Below, piece by piece: positions 1-6,366 of a DNA stretch of 13,478 nt. Under the pieces are notes generated by a model. The model was given only the letters and a program-made list of their open reading frames with translations, did no database searches and was not told where the DNA came from. The translations under genes and the position numbers were made by a program. The stretch comes from Acetobacteraceae bacterium (lineage in GTDB: Bacteria > Pseudomonadota > Alphaproteobacteria > Acetobacterales > Acetobacteraceae). The stretch spans positions 1-13,478 of the forward strand of contig DAICYU010000049.1 in the NCBI GenBank assembly GCA_027311485.1. The letters are read 5' to 3'. Numbering within the stretch: position 1 is the stretch's first letter; each line of letters starts with the position of its first letter.

Positions 1-488
1 GCACCCAGCGCCTGGCAGTGCAGCCGCACCTGATGCGTCCGTCCGGTGCGCGGCCGCACCTCCACCCAGGTTTCCCCCGGCGCGCGGCCAAGCGCCCGCC
101 ATTCCGAAACGGCAGGCTGGCCGCCCGGACCGGTGGCCATGCGCCAGCCCACCGGGTCGCTGATCCGCCGCACCGGCGCGTCGATCACGCCGGACTCCGC
201 CGCGATCTCACCCCGCAGCACCGCCCAGTACACCTTCCGCACCCCGCCCGAGGCGAACAGCGCCTGCGCTGCCAGCAGCGGCTGCTTGCGCAGCGCGACC
301 AGCAGGCAGCCGGCGGTATCCGCGTCCAGGCGATGCGCCAGCCACGGTCCGTCCGGCCGGCGGGACAGCAGCGGGAACCAGTCCTCGACGCAGGGGCCGC
401 CGGACGGTCCGGGATGCACCGGCAGCCCCGCCGGCTTGTTCAGCACGACAAAGCGCTGGTCCTGGAAGATGATATCGGGCGCGTTCAA
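1..488 (-). CDS. RluA-family RNA pseudouridine synthase, C-terminus cut by window edge
   Basis: This enzyme converts specific uridines in rRNA or tRNA to pseudouridine in the cytoplasm. The visible 162 codons begin with the usual RluA-family opening (an LNKPAGLPVHPG segment at residues 16-27). They carry the catalytic HRLDADTAG motif at 52-60, with D55 as the expected nucleophilic Asp, a KVYWAVLRGE strand at 85-94 and the conserved RTGRTHQVRLH motif at 147-157. There is no N-terminal S4 domain, so it resembles the short RluA-type rather than the RluB/C/D-type proteins. No ATG is available in this frame. The best start is TTG at 488-486, which overlaps the TGA stop of the upstream crotonase gene (485-487), suggesting translational coupling. 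The Shine-Dalgarno signal is weak. The C-terminus lies beyond position 1. The family call is firm; the target site in RNA cannot be told. Confidence 0.9.
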   Translation of the reverse strand, partial: MNAPDIIFQDQRFVVLNKPAGLPVHPGPSGGPCVEDWFPLLSRRPDGPWLAHRLDADTAGCLLVALRKQPLLAAQALFASGGVRKVYWAVLRGEIAAESGVIDAPVRRISDPVGWRMATGPGGQPAVSEWRALGRAPGETWVEVRPRTGRTHQVRLHCQALG

Positions 489-1339
489 TCCGGGTCGGGC
501 CCCTGCACCGCGGCATAACCCGAGCCGAAGGCGGCGTCCCGCTGCTGGAATGCGTATTTCACTCCATGCTCCTTCATCGTTTCCTTGAAGGCACGAGCCT
601 TCGGGGCCAGATGGCCGCGCGCGTCGATCTCCGCGCCGATGCGCATGCCGGTGCGTGCGCCCATCAGTTCCAGGCCGAGGTTGACGATCCGCTTGTTGGC
701 CGACAGCAGATGCGGATCGACCAGGCCCATGCGATCGGCCAGTCGCATGACCTCGGTTTCGAGTTGATCCGCCGGAAACGATTTCAGCGCCAGTCCGATC
801 GCCGCGGCGTCCTTGCCGGTGAGTGAATCGCCGGTCAGCAGCAGCCGTTTCGCCCATTGCGGGCCGCAGTGGTACAGCCACATCGACCCCGGCGGCGTGC
901 CCAGGTCCCGAGTAGGCGGAAAGCCGATCCGCGCGTCGTCGGCGACCATGACGATGTCGCAGAACCAGGCCAGTTCCGTGCCGATACCGATGCAGGTGCC
1001 GTGTACCTGCGCAATGACTGGCTTATGCATGTCGAACAGCTGAATCCGCATCCGCTGCCCCTGTTCCAGCCGCCAGACATCGTCGTCGATTTCCGCTCGG
1101 CCGCGATAATCCTCGCCCCGGTTCGACGCATACTCGGTCAGGTCGGCGCCGGCGCAGAAATGCGGGCCGGCGCCGCGCAGCACCACGCAATGCACCGCCG
1201 TATGATCGTCAGCCTCCAGCAGCGCCGCGTTCAACTCCCGCAGCAGCTTGCTGCTGAGCGCGTTGCGCCGCTCCGGACGGTTCAGGGTCACGATTGCCGT
1301 GGTGCCCTGTACCGCGTAGGTGATCTGTTCAAAATCCAC
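485..1339 (-). CDS. Enoyl-CoA hydratase/isomerase (crotonase) family protein
   Basis: A 284-residue crotonase-fold protein, a normal length for the family, which acts on acyl-CoA thioesters in the cytosol. Visible hallmarks are the NRPERRNALS segment (20-29), the FCAGADL oxyanion-hole segment (61-67) and GIGTELAWFCD (118-128), where E122 matches the first catalytic Glu of enoyl-CoA hydratase. The second catalytic Glu, about 20 residues later, is missing: the stretch reads GFPPTRDLGTPPG (139-151), with Pro/Thr at that place. It may therefore not be a plain hydratase; isomerase, hydrolase or dehalogenase-like chemistry is possible. The start is GTG at 1339-1337, backed by a strong GGAGG (1350-1346) six bases upstream. 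It is transcribed divergently from the enolase-superfamily gene and ends overlapping the pseudouridine synthase start. The fold is certain; the substrate is unknown. Confidence 0.9.
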   Translation of the reverse strand: MDFEQITYAVQGTTAIVTLNRPERRNALSSKLLRELNAALLEADDHTAVHCVVLRGAGPHFCAGADLTEYASNRGEDYRGRAEIDDDVWRLEQGQRMRIQLFDMHKPVIAQVHGTCIGIGTELAWFCDIVMVADDARIGFPPTRDLGTPPGSMWLYHCGPQWAKRLLLTGDSLTGKDAAAIGLALKSFPADQLETEVMRLADRMGLVDPHLLSANKRIVNLGLELMGARTGMRIGAEIDARGHLAPKARAFKETMKEHGVKYAFQQRDAAFGSGYAAVQGPDPD

Positions 1340-1354
1340 GGTTCCCCTCCCGGT

Positions 1355-1397
1355 TTGCTTGGCTGACGATCAGAAGCGTAGTTTGCCCGCCAAGCAA
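1355..1397. promoter_or_regulatory. Inverted repeat in divergent promoter region, putative operator
   Basis: The 71-bp gap between the divergent crotonase and dehydratase genes contains a perfect 9-bp inverted repeat, TTGCTTGGC at 1355-1363 and GCCAAGCAA at 1389-1397, with a 25-bp spacer. The two arms are about three helical turns apart (34 bp centre to centre), as for a dimer or tetramer regulator contacting both arms. It sits where both promoters must lie, so joint control of the two genes is plausible. No regulator gene is visible in the window. The repeat is seen directly; its role is inferred. Confidence 0.5.
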
Positions 1398-1410
1398 GAG
1401 GGACACGCCC

Positions 1411-2610
1411 ATGAAGATCGCGCGAATCGAAACGTTCCTGTTTGATCCGGGCACGGCGAAGAACCTGCTGTTCTGCCGCGTGGAAACCGAAAGCGGCCTG
1501 CACGGCTGGGGCGAAGCCTACGTGACGCCGGGCAAGGAACCCGTCACCGAGCATCTGCTGCACGATCTGGCGAAATACATGATCGGGCGGGATGCGTTCA
1601 GCATCCGCCATACCGCGCAGGTGGTGTTCGAGGATTTCGCCATGCGGCGGACCTCGCTGGACCTGATGTCGGCCTGGAGCGCGATCGAACTGGCGATGTG
1701 GGATATCGTCGCCAAGCACGCCAACCTGCCACTGCACCAGATGCTGGGCGGCGCGTCGCGAGAGCGGGTGAAAGTTTATGCCAATGGCTGGTCCAGCGGC
1801 ACCGACAGCATCGAAGGCAACGTCGAACGCGCCCTGGCGGTGAAGGCGGCCGGCTACACCGCCCTGAAATGGGACCCGTTTCCCGGCCCCTGGCGCAGCT
1901 TCATCCATCGCGAGGACGAAGACCACGTCGTCCGCTACGTCCGCATGATGCGGGAGGCGCTTGGCCCCGATTTCACCTTGCTGGTCGAGGTTCACCGGCG
2001 CCTCGCGCCGATGCATGCCATCCGCATCGGCCAACGCATCGCCGAATACGATATCGGCTGGTACGAGGAACCCTGCCTGTGCGACAACATCGAACTGGTT
2101 GCCGAAGTCCGGCGCGTGCTGCCGATGCCGATCGTGACCGGGGAGGCGATCTATTCGAAGGAAGGCTTCGCCGCCGCGCTGGCCGCCCGTGCCGCGGACA
2201 TCATCAACCCCGATATCTGCAATTGCGGCGGCATGAGCGCGATGCTGGACATTGCCGCCATGGCACAGCCGCATGCGGTGGCGATTTCGCCGCACAACTA
2301 TAACTCGACCCTGGTCGGGCTGGCGGCGACGGTGCAGCTATCCGCGATGATCCCGAATTTCTGGATTGCCGAGTGCTTCATCAACCTGAAACCCGCCTGC
2401 GACGAAATTGCCGTCACGCCGCTGACGGTGCAGGACAGCTTCGTCGATTTGCCCGTCACGCCCGGGCTGGGAATCGACCTGGATGTGGATCGGCTGCGGG
2501 CAAAGCCGTACCGCGACATGGGCACGCGCATGGGCAAGGGGCTGCGGTCCTACACCGAGGAGTTTCCGCGCAAGCACTATCAGGTCGCGGCGACGCGGAC
2601 GGGGTATTGA
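1411..2610 (+). CDS. Enolase-superfamily (mandelate racemase/galactonate dehydratase-like) enzyme
   Basis: A 399-residue member of the mandelate racemase/muconate lactonizing enzyme group, Mg2+-dependent enzymes that abstract a proton alpha to a carboxylate, often dehydrating sugar acids. The N-terminal capping domain (about 1-125) precedes the barrel. Active-site residues are all visible: K153 (ALKWDP), E193 and H195 (VEVHRR), E219/E220 (WYEEP), E245 (GEAIYS), D268 (NPDIC), H295 (SPHNYN) and E321 (AECF). Relative to E. coli D-galactonate dehydratase they follow almost the same spacing, including the His on strand 3 and the His-Asp dyad. The first metal ligand is Glu (E193) instead of the usual Asp. 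The ATG start has a purine-rich AGAGGGA (1397-1403) seven bases upstream. It diverges from a crotonase gene and is followed by an MFS transporter. A sugar-acid dehydratase is likely; the exact substrate cannot be assigned. Confidence 0.92.
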   Translation: MKIARIETFLFDPGTAKNLLFCRVETESGLHGWGEAYVTPGKEPVTEHLLHDLAKYMIGRDAFSIRHTAQVVFEDFAMRRTSLDLMSAWSAIELAMWDIVAKHANLPLHQMLGGASRERVKVYANGWSSGTDSIEGNVERALAVKAAGYTALKWDPFPGPWRSFIHREDEDHVVRYVRMMREALGPDFTLLVEVHRRLAPMHAIRIGQRIAEYDIGWYEEPCLCDNIELVAEVRRVLPMPIVTGEAIYSKEGFAAALAARAADIINPDICNCGGMSAMLDIAAMAQPHAVAISPHNYNSTLVGLAATVQLSAMIPNFWIAECFINLKPACDEIAVTPLTVQDSFVDLPVTPGLGIDLDVDRLRAKPYRDMGTRMGKGLRSYTEEFPRKHYQVAATRTGY

Positions 2611-2646
2611 GATCGGCGGACTGCAGCCTTGGCATGGGTCCGTGCT

Positions 2647-2663
2647 GATTGGTCAGGCCAATC
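2647..2663. promoter_or_regulatory. Short palindrome downstream of the dehydratase gene
   Basis: GATTGG (2647-2652) and CCAATC (2658-2663) form a perfect 6-bp inverted repeat around a 5-base centre. It lies 36 bp after the dehydratase stop and 115 bp before the transporter gene. It could be a weak hairpin terminator (no clear T-run follows) or an operator for the transporter. The ATTGG...CCAAT arms recall operators of sugar-acid-responsive GntR-type repressors, but the centre is one base longer than in those sites, so this is only suggestive. Confidence 0.3.
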
Positions 2664-2692
2664 GTCGTTTGCCGGGTCCGTGGGCGGCGACT

Positions 2693-2737
2693 TTGCGGAT
2701 GCCGGCGTTGCGGGTGCCGGTTTTACGCATGCGGCTC
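2693..2737. repeat. Three degenerate 15-bp tandem units
   Basis: Three consecutive 15-bp units begin at 2693, 2708 and 2723. The first two (TTGCGGATGCCGGCG and TTGCGGGTGCCGGTT) match at 12 of 15 positions; the third is more diverged. They fill most of the spacer before the MFS gene. No function is evident; they may be a decayed duplication or a leftover of coding sequence. Confidence 0.5.
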
Positions 2738-2778
2738 TTATGGGCGGCTGTCGCATCGGCAGCGGATAGCCAACCGGC

Positions 2779-3972
2779 ATGACCGATTGGCTGCTTCTGC
2801 TGCGTGCGGCGCGTTTTCGTGGCTTCTGGCTGGCGTTGCTGCTGGTCAACCTGGGCAACTGGTGCGTCATCGCCGCGCTGCCGATCCTGGTGGCGGAGCG
2901 ATTCGGCGCCGGTATGGAACTGGTGCTCAGCCTCGGGCTGCGAGTCCTGCCCAAGCTGCTGCTCGCCCCGCTTGGCAGCCGGTTGCTCAGCCGCTTCGGC
3001 GCCGCCCGCGTTGCCGCGTCGGCGATGCTGGCGAACGCCGTGCTGACGGCCGCATTGCCCTGGTGCGGTTCCGTCGTGGCCCTGCAGGCGGTGATCGCGG
3101 TGACCGGCACGCTGGACCTGTTCGTCAATCCCGGCCTGCTGGCGCTGCGCGGCGCGGTGACCCCGGCCGGCATGGAAATGGCCGGCAACACGCTCTACTC
3201 GGTCGCTGACCGGGCGGCGAAGGTCGTTGGTCCGGCGATCGGCGGCCTGGCGGTGGTCGCCGGGCTGCGGCCGGCCTTCGCCGGTTTCGCCGTGCTGATC
3301 GCCATGGCCGCGGTGCCGGTCCTGCGCCTGCCGGACAGCGTCCGCGGATCGACCGAGCGGACTGATCGCCTGTCGCTGGCGGGGTTCGTCCGCTTGGTCC
3401 GCTCCGACCGGCAGATCACCGGCCTGCTGGTCGCCTCGACCACCTACATGGTCATGCTCGGTGGCCTGCGCCCCTTCCTGTTCTGGGCCAACCGGGACTG
3501 GTACGGCGCATCCGACAGCGGCTGGACCGGACTGCTGACCGCGCAGGGGGCCGGTGCGCTGATCGGGGCCATCGCCGCCGGGCTGTTCGTCCAACGGCTG
3601 ACTCGGGCGATGTCGGCTTTCATGCTGAGCATGGTGACCGGCGTGCTGGAGGGCTTGGCCCACCTGTTGCTGCTGTTTGCCGCCACAAGCGCGCAGGCGA
3701 TCGCCATCCTGGCCCTGGCGGGCATCCCCGAGGTGATATCCGCTGCCGCCTGGTTTACCGCGATCCAGGTGCGGCTGCCGTCCCCGCAGCAAGGCGGTTT
3801 CTATACCTTCGCTGCCCCGCTATGGGATGCGAGCTTTGCGCTGGGGATCGCCTCGGCCGGGTTGCACGCCGCGGGCGTGCTGTCGCTGTCCGGCTATTGG
3901 GCGCTGGTTTCACTGACCGCGACGCTGCCGCTGCTGCCCCTGATGGTGACGCGGCGGACAGGGACGGGTTGA
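2779..3972 (+). CDS. Major facilitator superfamily transporter
   Basis: A 397-residue inner-membrane protein with the hydrophobic pattern of a 12-helix MFS permease. Clear segments lie near residues 16-38, 44-65, 77-96, 98-120, 145-185 (two), 215-236, 252-275, 280-330 (two) and 345-395 (two). The loop after helix 2 carries a degenerate MFS motif A (GSRLLSRFGAARV, 66-78). Overall it looks like the efflux-type branch related to the enterobactin exporter EntS, but the substrate is not readable from sequence. The ATG at 2779 is the earliest possible start, because an in-frame TAG lies at 2767-2769; no strong Shine-Dalgarno is visible. It follows the dehydratase gene on the same strand after 168 bp, so it might import or export a related sugar acid, but the gap leaves room for its own promoter. 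Family confident, role unsure. Confidence 0.87.
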   Translation: MTDWLLLLRAARFRGFWLALLLVNLGNWCVIAALPILVAERFGAGMELVLSLGLRVLPKLLLAPLGSRLLSRFGAARVAASAMLANAVLTAALPWCGSVVALQAVIAVTGTLDLFVNPGLLALRGAVTPAGMEMAGNTLYSVADRAAKVVGPAIGGLAVVAGLRPAFAGFAVLIAMAAVPVLRLPDSVRGSTERTDRLSLAGFVRLVRSDRQITGLLVASTTYMVMLGGLRPFLFWANRDWYGASDSGWTGLLTAQGAGALIGAIAAGLFVQRLTRAMSAFMLSMVTGVLEGLAHLLLLFAATSAQAIAILALAGIPEVISAAAWFTAIQVRLPSPQQGGFYTFAAPLWDASFALGIASAGLHAAGVLSLSGYWALVSLTATLPLLPLMVTRRTGTG

Positions 3973-4109
3973 CTGTCCAGCTGCCCTCCTTCCGGTAGAT
4001 TGGAGTGCAGCCGGCAGCCTTGAGTTGCGGGAGTTGCACGGCAACGGGCTGTCCGGTCGCGCTGACGCGGACGTATCCCAGGCGGCGGATAGCGGGTGCA
4101 GTTCCGATC

Positions 4110-4133
4110 GTATTTTACGGGAACGTAAGATAC
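4110..4133. promoter_or_regulatory. 10-bp stem with GGAA loop: terminator-like hairpin or operator
   Basis: GTATTTTACG (4110-4119) and CGTAAGATAC (4124-4133) pair over ten positions with one T-G wobble, closing a GGAA tetraloop of the GNRA type. As RNA it would be a stable hairpin; as DNA it is a near-perfect operator-like palindrome. It stands out because its A/T-rich arms sit in otherwise GC-rich sequence. There is no T-run after it, so classical termination is doubtful. It lies 297 bp before the lipoprotein gene. Confidence 0.45.
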
Positions 4134-4168
4134 TGAAATTGCTGGGCCCAGTTGCGTGACGAAAGTCT

Positions 4169-4276
4169 TGCCTCCTGCACCACATCGGTGCGGTGGGGAA
4201 GGCACCGTGTCTGATGGAGGTCGGATACGATTCGGAACATGCCGCCCGCGCAATCAGGACCTCCGAAAGCCGTCAG
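4169..4276 (+). other. Nested stem-loops, possible structured leader or small RNA
   Basis: Two adjacent structures can be drawn. In the first, TGCCT (4169-4173) pairs with AGGCA (4200-4204) and encloses GCACC/GGTGC (4177-4181 with 4187-4191) around a 5-base loop. In the second, GGAGGTC (4216-4222) pairs with GACCTCC (4258-4264), with a possible outer CTGA/TCAG pair (4211-4214 with 4273-4276). It matches no riboswitch I recognise; conserved cobalamin-box sequence was looked for and not found. The strand is assumed from the downstream genes. Short complementary segments arise easily in GC-rich DNA, so this is tentative. Confidence 0.3.
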
Positions 4277-4429
4277 CGAACATGGTGCGAATCAGCGTGT
4301 GAGAAATGCGAATCAAGGCCGAATAAAAAATATCTACCCAATGAATGTCTCTTATCGAAATGATATTGCCGCAAACGCCTCCCTTGGGCACATTGGCGTT
4401 GCTGAAAGCGGGGCAGAGAGCGGAAGCAC

Positions 4430-5125
4430 ATGCGAAGGCTATACGTGATACCGCTTCTCGCGTCGCTCCTGGCGGGTTGCACCACTGCCCCCCTTCCACC
4501 GGCCGCCGCGCTGGTACCCGCCGTCGCGATGCGCCCGGCTTCGCCCAATATGCCCGTCCCGTCCGCGACTGGCGCAATCCAATACGCAAGCCCGGAAGCT
4601 GCCGCCCGGCTCCGCCTCCTTCTCGATCAGGTGCTGACCGAGGACTCTAAAAGCTGGCTCCTTAACCGCTACGACCGCAGCAGCGTCACCAGTGCAATCA
4701 CGGTGAAGCACAGCGATAAGCTGCACGCGCTCCTCATTGGTGCCGGCTACACGATCAATCGCGGACAGCGCATGGTCATCATCGCCGTGGTGCAGAATGG
4801 GCACATCGCCTGTATCGCCACGTCCGATTTTCCCGGCGCGTGCCGCCAAATCGGCCATCCCCCATCTCATCAGATCGCCCGGGCCATTGCCGGGGCCAAC
4901 CGCCAGCCAGCACAGGCGTCCGTCGGTGGGCGGCCGCTCCTGGACAGCTGTCATGACGCTGGAAACCGCCAGGCAATGGACGTTGCGCTCGACAGTTCCT
5001 GCAGTCTTGGCGACGTTTTGGATTCGGCTCAGGCCGAAGATGAGCGGGAGAGTGAAAATCGCGACGCGATGAACGATGGCGATCCGCTCCCGCATCCGGA
5101 TTCCGACATTGCGCCAGAAGAATAG
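4430..5125 (+). CDS. Putative lipoprotein of unknown function
   Basis: A 231-residue protein I do not recognise. It starts with a typical lipoprotein signal: two Arg, a short hydrophobic stretch and the lipobox LAGC with C17 as the lipidated residue. Thr follows that Cys rather than Asp, which in well-studied Gram-negatives favours the outer membrane. Residues about 19-45 are a Pro/Ala-rich linker. Residues about 50-140 look like a small folded domain with a hydrophobic strand at 114-122 and Cys at 128 and 138. From about 143 on the composition changes: hydrophilic, His/Pro/Asp/Glu-rich, with C174 and C191 and an acidic tail. That part may be disordered or may be readthrough after an old frameshift. 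The Shine-Dalgarno is weak (AGCGGA). It is first in a row of three exported-protein genes of lower GC than their surroundings. Confidence 0.7.
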   Translation: MRRLYVIPLLASLLAGCTTAPLPPAAALVPAVAMRPASPNMPVPSATGAIQYASPEAAARLRLLLDQVLTEDSKSWLLNRYDRSSVTSAITVKHSDKLHALLIGAGYTINRGQRMVIIAVVQNGHIACIATSDFPGACRQIGHPPSHQIARAIAGANRQPAQASVGGRPLLDSCHDAGNRQAMDVALDSSCSLGDVLDSAQAEDERESENRDAMNDGDPLPHPDSDIAPEE

Positions 5126-5269
5126 CATGTCCGGCAGGGATGTCCGCGCCTGCTGCGTCGCCCGCAACACGTTCGCCTCGGCCGGTTCTGGTCCGGACAC
5201 GCCCCCTCCGGCCGCGTCATTCAGCCAGCAATCCTCTCTAAATCCCACCTGACCCGGAGCACACTAACC

Positions 5270-6319
5270 GTGAGAAAATGGCTCAGACCCGCTATCGCCT
5301 TTCGTCTGCTGCTGGTCGCGTCCTTGCCGCTTGCGCTGCCCGCGCATGCGCAAACCGCTGATCCGGCAACCCTCGACGTCGCCGGTGTCCACCTGGGCAT
5401 GACGCCCGATGAGGCCATCGCGGCCCTGAAAGCCTATGACCCAACCGCCGAAATCGTCGATCTCCGCAAAGGTGCCTTCGACAACGGCACCTTGATCATG
5501 AAGCAGATCCCGTGGCCGTCTACCGACGGTCTCGTTGGCAACACGATCTGGAATTCATCCTACGGCATCGTCGCTCTGTCGCCAGACTTCCGCAAGCAGA
5601 TGGAAGCCAATCAACGCGCCTCCGTGGAGGAGCAGAAATGCTATGGCCGCAGCTCCTCTGAGTTCCAGAGCTGCACCAACGACGTCAACAAACGCATGAA
5701 CGAACACGGGAATGGCGACGTTGGCCAGTTACGGGTCACCGTCGCATGGCTCGCGCCGGTTCCGGGGCAGGAAAAGGTCATTGCGGTCTCCACAAATATT
5801 GGTTTCGTCGGTCCCGTGCCGACCGTCGCCGCAACCTTGGCTGCACTCAAGCAACGCTATGCAATGCCTTTCACGAAGGAACAGAAGATCAATGACGGCC
5901 CGATCGTCTGGTGGAAGTTCGATCCGCGCAACCGGCTGATGAGTCAACGGGATGCTGAACGTGGTAGCGGCCTGGCCTATGTCAGCCACAGCAATAACCA
6001 ATTGGTTCCGCTGATCGGCAAACTAAACGATATCGTACCCTATATTGCGTTGCCCGCGCAGTATAATGGCGCTGACCATATCGAGATGATGGCGATCGTC
6101 GATGATGGCGTCTACATGGTCGGCACGCGCCGCAAGATGGGGGCCGATACCAATAGCACGTTCAACACCCTGCTCGCGCCCAGCGCCCATGTGGTGCTCT
6201 ACGACAGCCATGCGCTCGGTCTCTACCAGACCCAAGCGCAGGCCTTCGTAAGCAATAAAAGGCTGGAACAGGAAAAGGCGCAGGCCGCCGGTAGTGCCGG
6301 CTTTAAGCCAAAGTTCTGA
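5270..6319 (+). CDS. Secreted (periplasmic) protein of unknown function
   Basis: A 349-residue protein with a clear Sec signal peptide: basic start (MRKWLR), hydrophobic core to about residue 25 and a likely cut after A27 in PAHA|Q. The mature part opens with a GVHLGMTPDEAIAALKAY element (39-56), a short motif seen at the start of many exported proteins of unknown role. Two cysteines, C124 and C135, lie eleven residues apart and could form a disulfide. A Gln/Lys-rich, likely helical tail covers about 320-345. No catalytic motif or membrane segment is evident beyond the signal. The start is GTG at 5270; GGAG at 5256-5259 is ten bases upstream, slightly far. The next gene begins 47 bp later, so they are probably co-transcribed. 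I cannot name a family. Confidence 0.78.
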   Translation: MRKWLRPAIAFRLLLVASLPLALPAHAQTADPATLDVAGVHLGMTPDEAIAALKAYDPTAEIVDLRKGAFDNGTLIMKQIPWPSTDGLVGNTIWNSSYGIVALSPDFRKQMEANQRASVEEQKCYGRSSSEFQSCTNDVNKRMNEHGNGDVGQLRVTVAWLAPVPGQEKVIAVSTNIGFVGPVPTVAATLAALKQRYAMPFTKEQKINDGPIVWWKFDPRNRLMSQRDAERGSGLAYVSHSNNQLVPLIGKLNDIVPYIALPAQYNGADHIEMMAIVDDGVYMVGTRRKMGADTNSTFNTLLAPSAHVVLYDSHALGLYQTQAQAFVSNKRLEQEKAQAAGSAGFKPKF

Positions 6320-6331
6320 TCCCACGGCAGT

Positions 6332-6365
6332 CCAGGCACAGGCAGACCCCAGGCACAGGCAGACT
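6332..6365. repeat. 17-bp tandem duplication upstream of the 6367 gene
   Basis: Two adjacent copies of a 17-bp unit, CCAGGCACAGGCAGACC (6332-6348) and the same with a final T (6349-6365), match at 16 of 17 positions. The second copy ends one base before the ATG at 6367. Because it covers the ribosome-binding region, each copy carries the same AGGCA elements at a different distance from the start. A change of copy number would move or remove initiation signals. Confidence 0.88.
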
Positions 6366-6366
6366 C

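Larger units (their letters stand above)
3973..4429. other. 457-bp gene-free block with several hairpins
   Basis: No convincing gene was found on either strand. The block contains small stem-loops after the transporter gene (GTTGC/GCAAC at 4033-4045; GTCCG/CGGAC at 4051-4072), a strong palindrome (4110-4133), a nested stem-loop group (4169-4276), and an A/T-richer stretch at about 4316-4372 that could hold the promoter of the lipoprotein gene. A 69-codon open frame here (from 4239) has no ribosome-binding site and an unremarkable composition, and I do not call it. Confidence 0.6.

Noticed and set aside
1288..2295. 335-codon open frame on the minus strand
   Set aside because: Antisense to the enolase-superfamily gene, whose active-site residues are all in the plus frame; it also overlaps the start of the crotonase gene.
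2653..3792. 379-codon open frame on the minus strand
   Set aside because: Antisense to the MFS transporter, whose membrane-helix pattern is unmistakable; the frame is Gln/Arg/Gly-rich without domains.
4165..4240. Possible cobalamin riboswitch because of GGGAAGG and GGTG elements
   Set aside because: The conserved B12-box sequence and the expected order of paired regions are absent, and the downstream gene does not suggest cobalamin.
4239..4448. 69-codon plus-strand frame in the gene-free leader
   Set aside because: No ribosome-binding site, no motif, overlaps the lipoprotein start in another frame.
5128..5199. TGTCCGG (5128-5134) and CCGGACA (5193-5199) inverted repeat between exported-protein genes
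   Set aside because: Only 7 bp with a 58-bp spacer; such matches are common in GC-rich sequence and nothing else supports a function.
4439..5248. 269-codon open frame on the minus strand opposite the lipoprotein
   Set aside because: It competes with a frame that has a proper lipoprotein signal. It shows no domain and ends inside the signal-peptide coding region. Kept in mind only because the lipoprotein's second half is weakly supported.
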